Assembly (NCBI RefSeq): GCF_000003605.2 | Contig: NW_003146288.1 | Coordinates: 270,237 to 284,558, forward strand | Source: Saccoglossus kowalevskii | Taxonomy: Eukaryota; Hemichordata; Enteropneusta; Harrimaniidae | Length of the DNA: 14,322 nt | Direction of reading: 5' to 3' | Shown here: piece by piece, positions 9,209 through 14,322 of the stretch | Layout of the letters: each line of letters begins with the position of its first letter | How positions within the stretch are numbered: the first letter of the stretch is position 1 | Notes under the pieces: generated by a model | The model's database searches: none | What the model was told of the DNA's origin: nothing | Seen by the model: the letters and a program-made list of their open reading frames with translations, nothing else | Translations under genes and position numbers: made by a program

Positions 9209-9345
9209 AGCTCACCCGGCTCCATCGTCCGAATCGCACTGTTTCGCTAAAGCCGGTCATTCATAACCGACCCACGAACCCGCGGGTTGATGTTGAGGCT
9301 TTGACCGAATAAATGGTCTTTGGCCGGCAACGATGACCCGGCTAT
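9209..9345. repeat. GC-rich imperfect foldback centred on a 12-bp palindrome
   Basis: The perfect palindrome AACCCGCGGGTT sits at 9277-9288. Moving outward, the two flanks continue to match as imperfect inverted repeats. ATGAATGACC-type sequence faces ATAAATGGTC, and the outer arms CACCCGGCTCCATCGTCCG and CGGCAACGATGACCCGGC are recognisably complementary. The block is much richer in G+C and CpG than its surroundings, which suggests an inserted palindromic element or a structured RNA-coding unit. It has no recognised family and no open frame. Confidence 0.45.
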
Positions 9346-9790
9346 CGCTCCTACTAAAGCCTTCGCTACGACATGGAGTTTCCTTTTTTAGAGCTTAGAG
9401 CTCAATTGTAAAGTTATTGTAAAGGTGCGTTCATTCATTCGCATGATACATACATTCTTGTTATACCCGGTAAGACCGTTTGAGGGCGCACTTGCATAAA
9501 TGTCATTCAGTTTGCGTTCATGCGTACCCCAGGCGCTGGAGGTCGCCCGGAACATTACAACCTCCAGCGGCTGGGGTAGCTGGGGTAGTTTATGTGCAAC
9601 TCCGTAGAAAATATTTTTTTTTGCGCTTTTACAATCTGATGTAGATAGATTTGGTTTTTACAAAACTGTCACCTGCGACATCGCCTCAGATAAAAGGCAA
9701 GATCGAGTGATTTTTTTGATGGCGTCTGGGAGACATTAAAGGGCGGTGGTCGTCGCGCCGTTTTCCCTTCGTTTATTTTATTTTGTGTAA
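9346..9790. other. CpG-raised non-coding segment around the 9525 hairpin
   Basis: Base composition stays GC-richer than average from the foldback to about 9770, including a CGTCGCGCCG patch near 9750. No exon, tRNA or known repeat was recognised. Together with 9190-9345 it could be one inserted element of about 580 bp or a CpG-rich regulatory region. Confidence 0.35.
9525..9578. repeat. Strong 19-bp hairpin
   Basis: TACCCCAGGCGCTGGAGGT at 9525-9543 faces ACCTCCAGCGGCTGGGGTA at 9560-9578, with 18 of 19 pairs and a 16-nt loop. The right arm is followed by a further partial copy, GCTGGGGTA. The stem is GC-rich and would be stable as RNA or as a cruciform. It is shorter than a typical animal pre-miRNA stem, and the flanks do not clearly extend it. 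Confidence 0.7.
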
Positions 9791-10775
9791 GTTTATTTAG
9801 TTCAAAACTGTAAAATTCACGAGTATTCAGTTTCTTAATTCAGTTTCTGCATATTTCAGTACCAAAATAGCAAAAAAGTAATAATCAGGAAGAGCGGGTG
9901 ATTTTGCGCGGTGATATATTATTACATAACATATGTGGATACATCCACACCATTTCAGTCGTATCAATGTTAATAACAAAATAAAATAAAGTACATGTAT
10001 ATGAAAAATAAATGATTCAATAAATATTTATAAAAAAAAAACAATGAAAAAATAAATAATATTACTCAGGGATGTCCCAAGAACGAAGGGGACATTATTA
10101 TCCTTCAGTGGTCCAAGTAACAGCGATAGCAAGACGTAGTTATGTAGTTCTGTTGGTCATTTTTGCATGTTCTGCTTTTTTTGCTTTTTGGGGGAAATAA
10201 AAAATGCACTTTTATGGTGAAATGTTGTCTTTGCCAAAAAAACAAAAAAAAACAGATGTTTTTTGGGAGGTAAATATTGCGCAATTTCCGTAAATATTTG
10301 TCCACATTCGGTCCAAATACTTTACTTTTTTTTCAAATCACGAATAAACAAAAATATAAATTAAACTTATTCCTACATTGTTTTTTAAACAGATTGTTGT
10401 TAAATCAACTTATTTCGTCATTTTCCGTGGTGATAACAATATTCAGGTAGATGTGTACTGCATATACGATGTGGGAATGATTTAGACGAGGTTGATGTCA
10501 CAATGAATAATCTGACTTGCAGACATTATATTTCTGTTGTGACTTTCAGTATTTTTCAATCTGAGCATGTCCGCGAGAGTACTTTATTATTTTCTGTTTA
10601 ACCTCAATCCATTTTTTGAAAGTTCAGTGCTAGAATAAAACATACTAATTATATTAATGCAATTTATTTATACAATGTATCGTGTTATCATTTACAAGAA
10701 CGAATCCTTATTGCTGACCAATGTGCATTAACACCATTTTGACATTATTTTAGACTTTTTCATTTTTTGCCATTA
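9791..10775. other. AT-rich non-coding stretch without a recognised feature
   Basis: Homopolymer A and T runs and AATAAA-like strings are frequent (about 9980-10060, 10235-10260). No exon, RNA gene or inverted-repeat element is apparent. Confidence 0.5.
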
Positions 10776-10782
10776 CTCTACC

Positions 10783-11163
10783 GAGGGGGGGGGGGTATTT
10801 TCGTTCAACGTAATTGCAATATTTGTTTGTTCGTACAATGTAAATTGACAAAATAAATTCCGTAATTCTGTAATCACAGGCTAGACGTACAACGTAATCA
10901 ATCAAATATTTTTTTCGTACACTGTAAAAATGTGTAATTGTTCTCGGTACGTACAAGAATTTACATCCAAATAAAAAAAAGTCGTAAAGAATAATCAGAA
11001 GAAATTACATTTAAATTTCGAAACTGTAAAACGACTAGATGACACAATTCACTGCAAAATTCAATTTTCACTGTAAACTGTAAAAACGTCTTTTTTTCTT
11101 TGTAAATTGTAAAAAGCCCTTTTTATTTCCCGTAAAACTGTACCAGCTACCCCCTTTGCCCCC
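10783..11163. mobile_element. MITE-like element with G-rich ends and internal 30-bp periodicity
   Basis: The element starts GAG then eleven G then TA, and ends TACCCCC-TTTG-CCCCC, so the termini are complementary in the form G-tract plus TA. The heptamer CTCTACC lies immediately outside both ends (10776-10782 and 11164-11170) and may be the target-site duplication. The interior consists of degenerate copies of CGTACA.TGTAAA, starting near 10802, 10832, 10861, 10886, 10916, 10947, 11019, 11069, 11100 and 11131, most of them 25-33 bp apart. There is no transposase frame, so any movement would be non-autonomous. The family is not recognised. Confidence 0.5.
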
Positions 11164-11381
11164 CTCTACCATTACCATTGACACGAAGTTCGAAACGAGT
11201 CATAATTCGGTGTGTGCGATTAGAGTCATATTTCAGAACCCTTCGGACTAAATCTGTCCATTCTTTGATTGTACTTTTTGTAAAAACATAAGCAAATTTA
11301 GCGATTCGATCCAAGATTTGTCGGAGATTCATAATATATACATGTATTCGTTTTCATATTGCTAATATTATTCTTATTACA

Positions 11382-11690
11382 TGTCATTTCGCTATAGTTA
11401 ATTCGTTTACCTTTCGCATGAAGGATTCCTCTGAGTAATTCTTGACCAATTAGAATCATTTAATTTCAGCCAATCATTTCACTCTGTATTGTATCTTTTT
11501 CTCCCGCGTACTTACATTTTGTATTTCCCGCTTACGTGTTTTCTTTCACGTTCGATACGCACCTATATAAAGGGCTAGTTTTGGAGTTTCGGGGCTCCTT
11601 ATTCATGTGTTACATGTTTCTATGCCAGTTTATGTAGCAATAAACCATACCGTGTTTTGCATCCACATTGACTGTTTATTCTGCCATCAA
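11382..11690 (+). mobile_element. Solo-LTR-like promoter and polyA block
   Basis: CCAAT boxes (11455-11459, 11473-11477) are followed by a consensus TATA box, TATATAAAG (11564-11572). About 67 bp later comes the polyadenylation signal AATAAA (11639-11644, context GCAATAAACC), and then a T/G-rich tail ending near CCATCA. This order and spacing are typical of long terminal repeats of Gypsy/BEL-type retrotransposons in invertebrates. A start at TGT (11382) is a guess. No second copy, primer-binding site or target duplication was found, so a cellular promoter is the main alternative. Confidence 0.35.
11564..11572 (+). promoter_or_regulatory. Consensus TATA box
   Basis: TATATAAAG is followed by a GC-richer stretch, so a start site would be expected near 11592-11602, where the pyrimidine-rich word CTCCTTATTC could serve as initiator. 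It is the best core-promoter match in the window. Confidence 0.5.
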
Positions 11691-12009
11691 GTTCAACTGA
11701 AGCGTATTATTATCCCCCACAAGATTTTTGAAAATGGGTATATTGGACTTGTCAGTTTAAATTTTGTACATACCAAAAAAGTAGAAAAAAACCATAAGAA
11801 ATGTTTTAAAAAATACACTAGGATTTGATAAATACCTGTAACATGATTTCATTGTATATTAGCTTGTACAACAGATTAAGACTGTGGGTCAAGCCTTGCT
11901 TTTACAATCATATATATCCATATTCAATCGTATTTTAACCAAGAAAAATAGACCATGATCTACCATTAAAGATCATATGATTGGTATATTGACATGATTC
12001 GTTAAACTT
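11691..12009. other. Non-coding stretch without a gene
   Basis: The word TATCCCCCACAAG (from about 11709) followed by GGGTATATTGG (from about 11736) resembles a widespread repeat motif in marine-invertebrate DNA, but only by eye. Otherwise the stretch is AT-rich with no exon. Confidence 0.35.
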
Positions 12010-12116
12010 CATGGTCACAAACAGTTGAGAATTCATTCATGGTCATATCAGTTATTCATAGTCACAACAGCTCTTCGTGGTCGTTATATCGACATTCATG
12101 GCCAGTTATATCGTGG
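12010..12116 (+). repeat. Degenerate tandem repeat of CATGGTCA-type units
   Basis: Units start at 12010, 12038, 12057, 12076, 12097 and possibly 12112, with lengths 28, 19, 19, 21 and 15 bp. They share the pattern CATGGTCA-(CAA/TAT)-CAGTT-ATT. An earlier word, CATGATC at about 11954, may belong to the same array. Divergence between units suggests an old minisatellite. Confidence 0.6.
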
Positions 12117-12128
12117 CTGATGTGAACA

Positions 12129-12161
12129 GCGCCCTCTTGTACAAAATTCCATAGAGGGCGC
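12129..12161. repeat. Inverted GCGCCCTCT pair, CTCF-core-like
   Basis: GCGCCCTCT at 12129-12137 and its exact complement AGAGGGCGC at 12153-12161 form a 9-bp hairpin with a 15-nt loop. The word TAGAGGGCGC on the plus strand matches the central part of the bilaterian CTCF motif (YAGRKGGCRS), while the CCA usually found upstream is not preserved. The two cores point away from each other. A small palindromic repeat is the alternative reading. Confidence 0.45.
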
Positions 12162-12357
12162 CATACTACAATTTCGGATCACACGCAACTGCTGCATCTT
12201 GAATTTTCAAGGTGAATGTTCCGGCGAAGCACTCCACCATCACCTTGAAGTATTTCATTAGAACTATGTGTATGTGACAATGCCCTCACAGTTTAGAATC
12301 AGTTTAACAACAGCCAATCGTATAACTTCTTTCTTCAACGCGCTTGGCCAATCTAGG

Positions 12358-12504
12358 GCTAATCTGCACTGGCTCGGAAGGTTGTAAATGATTAGCTAGT
12401 TTGAATTTGCATAACAATACTGACAATGAACGTGCATTCAACGCCACAAGTTTTTTTGTTTTTTTAGCCAATCAGAATTCATCTCCCAGCCAGTGCAGAT
12501 CAGC
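12358..12504. repeat. Inverted repeat enclosing a SOX-POU site
   Basis: GCTAATCTGCACTGGCT at 12358-12374 is matched, in reverse complement and with 16 of 17 bases, by AGCCAGTGCAGATCAGC at 12488-12504. The loop is 113 bp. CCAATC words lie beside the left arm (12348-12353) and inside the right end of the loop (about 12469-12475). It may be a small foldback or MITE remnant. No target duplication is evident. Confidence 0.6.
12405..12418 (+). promoter_or_regulatory. SOX-POU composite binding site
   Basis: ATTTGCATAACAAT contains a perfect octamer (ATTTGCAT) directly abutting a SOX core (AACAAT). This is the reverse complement of ATTGTTATGCAAAT, so it matches the SOX2-OCT4 composite consensus CATTGTTATGCAAAT at 14 of 15 positions; only the outermost base differs. 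In animals such composites mark enhancers used by SoxB and POU factors. Nearby CCAAT and TATA-like words fit a regulatory segment. Confidence 0.45.
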
Positions 12505-12531
12505 TCAAGCTATCAAAATCTTCGAGGCGGA

Positions 12532-12592
12532 GCTATTTAAAGTCACTAAACGCTCCACGTTGCTATTTAAAGGCCCAGGTATACTATAAATA
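12532..12592 (+). promoter_or_regulatory. Duplicated TATTTAAAG words and TATAAATA box
   Basis: GCTATTTAAAG occurs at 12532-12542 and again at 12562-12572, 30 bp apart, followed by TATAAATA at 12585-12592. The word CGCTCC is also repeated alongside (about 12551 and 12593). This could be a plus-strand core promoter, with CCAAT at about 12470 upstream, or a two-unit 30-bp tandem duplication. No gene is seen downstream. Confidence 0.3.
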
Positions 12593-13608
12593 CGCTCCTA
12601 AACAATAGGGATTATTTCCTTGCTTGTCACGCTGTAGTAAACAGCTCCAGCCAAGCTCCGGTGAAAACGCGTTTTCTCTAACTTACAGGTCGATTATGTC
12701 ATGCCAAAGCGGATGTATGTGACTACGAATATCACAGCAGTGACTGTGTTTAGTATTTATGACAATAAATAGTGTACGAGCTGAGATTTTGTCGGATAAA
12801 AGTCAAAAACACGAACCGGGGAAAGGGGCGCGCTACTAATCTTGAATAATTAACTACTGTCAATCAAAGTTACCTGATGTTGGACCGCTGAAACAGGATG
12901 CGTCATAGGCTATGCAAGTGATTAACAACACTCATTAGCATAGCCACACCTCCAATTCACACTTACCCAGGGCAAGTAAATTGGACCTTTAAGACGCGCA
13001 CCACTCTACCATGTATTTCTATGGACTCTGCGCGAGCTGCTGTGCACTGATCAAAAAGCCGGTGAAAATAGCTAAAATCGAGAAAACAGCACAAACTTAA
13101 CTTTGAAGAAATCCAACCAAATTTAAATATGTTGCATATGTAGGGGGTGACAACAACCATCACAAAATACCGTTTTCTGAGAATTTATTGGCCTTTGTTT
13201 CACCATGATGGTTGCCAGGCGGTGAAAATGCCTGACCCGAGAATAAATGTCGCTGAGCACAGCTAAAGCTGTGTTTGCTTGGATGTCGAGGCGATACAGT
13301 GACAATATCCATACATCATGCAACTCACTGATATTCAGACCAAAGCTATTCAAGCTTTACTTAATAATAGTGGTAATAGTGTTGTCACCACTGTTGACTA
13401 TTATAGAAGAGTAGGTGTTATACCCCAAAGCTCGTGATATCACAGCAACACATATCGGCAGTAATGAACCTGAATACATCAGAAATGTAGAGTTCCGAGC
13501 GCTTTCTGGCAGTCTTTGTAACAAAGCTTTCTATTGGTCGGTAAACTTTCTATCGCGCAATCACGTGACATACACGGTTATGAATGGTATTACCCGTCGG
13601 TGTTGTAA
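12593..13608. other. CpG-raised non-coding segment with several short hairpins
   Basis: No exon can be supported. Perfect small inverted repeats include GGCTATGC/GCATAGCC (12908-12915 and 12938-12945) and CACAGCT-AA-AGCTGTG (13258-13273). The word CGGTGAAAA occurs three times (about 12659, 13061, 13220). An inverted CCAAT box (13533-13537) followed by the E-box TCACGTGACA (13561-13570) looks promoter-like. An acceptor-like CTAACTTACAG near 12677-12687 leads into a 26-codon plus-strand frame with no recognised content. Confidence 0.4.
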
Positions 13609-13815
13609 AGGGAGAAATGTCCGAACGGAACAACATCGTGCAGGCGAACGATGGGGTACAGGCTCATAAGAGCCCTATTAAAAAACTGGGATTTAATTCG
13701 GAAAGATCTTTTACTCTGTAACATTTCCCCAAATCCTCCCCTTATTGTAATTTGTAGAAAAACCAACTTGTAAGATAAACTTACAAGTTCTACTCTACGT
13801 TCTGACAAACTCGTT
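13609..13815 (+). pseudogene. Decayed reverse-transcriptase C-terminal fragment (LINE or Penelope type)
   Basis: In one plus-strand frame the residues LLKNWDLIRKDL (13675-13710) and NISPNPPLIVICRKTNL (13720-13770) match the pattern seen just after the polymerase domain in many invertebrate retroelements: a tryptophan-bearing helix, then P.PPLI..RR..NLRD..V.S.L. The frame is broken by TAA at 13771-13773, where a basic residue is usual, and then resumes with DKLTSSTLRSD. An upstream in-frame stop lies at 13606-13608. No catalytic YxDD core, endonuclease or GIY-YIG part is visible, so this is a dead 5'-truncated remnant. The family assignment rests on pattern memory over about 40 residues. Confidence 0.45.
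13765..13789. repeat. Perfect 10-bp hairpin inside the retroelement fragment
   Basis: AACTTGTAAG at 13765-13774 and CTTACAAGTT at 13780-13789 are exact complements around a 5-nt loop. The hairpin contains the stop codon that breaks the reverse-transcriptase frame. Confidence 0.8.
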
Positions 13816-14322
13816 AAAAACGACACACCAAGCGACGAAGAATTACTTTCTATTTTAACTAAATTGTATAATGAAAGTAATAACGTCGAACATTCTGAAA
13901 GCTGAATAAATCGAACGATTCGGTCAATTACTGTTCCGACTGATGAAGGGTTCAACAAAGAACCCGAAACAGCACTATCACCCTAGTGAATAATTCAATT
14001 ACGGATAAATTTGAGTGCTGCATCGACATAGGCTTTCTTCGTACTCAGTTTCGTATTCCAATATTGTTTCCGTGTTTACTTCTATCAGGATCACACCTGA
14101 AATATTTTAACACGGAATGATACATCTGTTACGTAATTAGTTAGCTAATACAATACTGCCCTCAATCGGTGGGATGTTCGTCAAACCACCACGCCAATCA
14201 ATAATTATTTATTGCAGCAATTAGAAAACAACATTAAAATATTTAACTATTTTGTACTTTTATTTTTGAAACCAAACTAGCATGATGAAATGCTACCTGT
14301 AATATAATTTGTAAATCTCGTG
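13816..14322. other. Non-coding tail; possible continuation of retroelement remnant
   Basis: The plus-strand frame continues for some 30 codons of hydrophilic, Asp/Glu/Ser-rich residues to a TGA near 13903 and then to a TAG near 13984. It has no recognised domain. The remainder is AT-rich without visible genes or repeats. Confidence 0.35.

Noticed and set aside
9525-9578. The strong hairpin as a microRNA precursor
   Set aside because: The stem is only 19 bp and the flanks do not extend it convincingly, which is short for an animal precursor. Kept as a structural repeat.
12677-12800. Acceptor-like site followed by a short plus-strand frame
   Set aside because: The frame has only about 26 codons before a stop and no family resemblance, and no partner exon was found.
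13590-13958. 122-codon minus-strand open frame
   Set aside because: It is the antisense shadow of the plus-strand reverse-transcriptase remnant.
1-14322. CRISPR array, operon, bacterial defence or toxin system
   Set aside because: No regularly spaced identical repeats, no ribosome-binding sites, no clustered frames. The composition and splice signals are those of an animal nuclear genome.

Overview
The window reads as nuclear DNA from an animal, most likely a marine invertebrate. It is AT-rich, with scattered (TA)n, tetranucleotide and poly-G/poly-C tracts, many small inverted repeats and remnants of mobile elements. There is no bacterial-style gene packing: no operons, no ribosome-binding sites and no long open frames. 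The species-level guess is weak; mollusc, brachiopod, hemichordate or cnidarian would all fit.

The only credible protein-coding exon lies on the minus strand at 2435-2701. It starts with an ATG two codons after an in-frame stop, encodes an acidic Ser/Pro-rich leader, and then enters the first beta-strand of a FERM domain. The best family match by eye is FARP/Cdep (FERM, RhoGEF and pleckstrin-domain proteins). The exon ends in phase 0 at a textbook donor, CAG|GTAAGG. The rest of the gene must lie beyond the left edge, so 1-2434 is probably its first coding intron. To the right, a CpG-enriched stretch (about 2440-3330) with inverted CCAAT boxes, a CRE-like site and a possible non-coding leader exon looks like its 5' end.

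The remaining 11 kb carries no gene I can support. It holds several mobile-element candidates. These are a possible tRNA-like SINE remnant (6608-6660), a poly-G/poly-C bounded element (7529-8034), and a 381-bp MITE-like element with G-rich ends, a possible 7-bp target duplication and about 30-bp internal periodicity (10783-11163). There is also a solo-LTR-like promoter/polyA block (about 11382-11690) and a decayed reverse-transcriptase C-terminal fragment (13609-13815). It also has foldback structures (9209-9345, 9525-9578, 12129-12161, 12358-12504).

Several motif clusters stand out as possible cis-regulatory DNA: a helically phased array of POU octamers (113-156), paired ETS sites enclosing paired E-boxes (8838-8935), and a near-perfect SOX-POU composite site (12405-12418). 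These are motif matches, not demonstrated elements. I did not find a multi-gene system. The most useful leads are the POU array, the SOX-POU site inside an inverted repeat, and the two G-tract-bounded elements.
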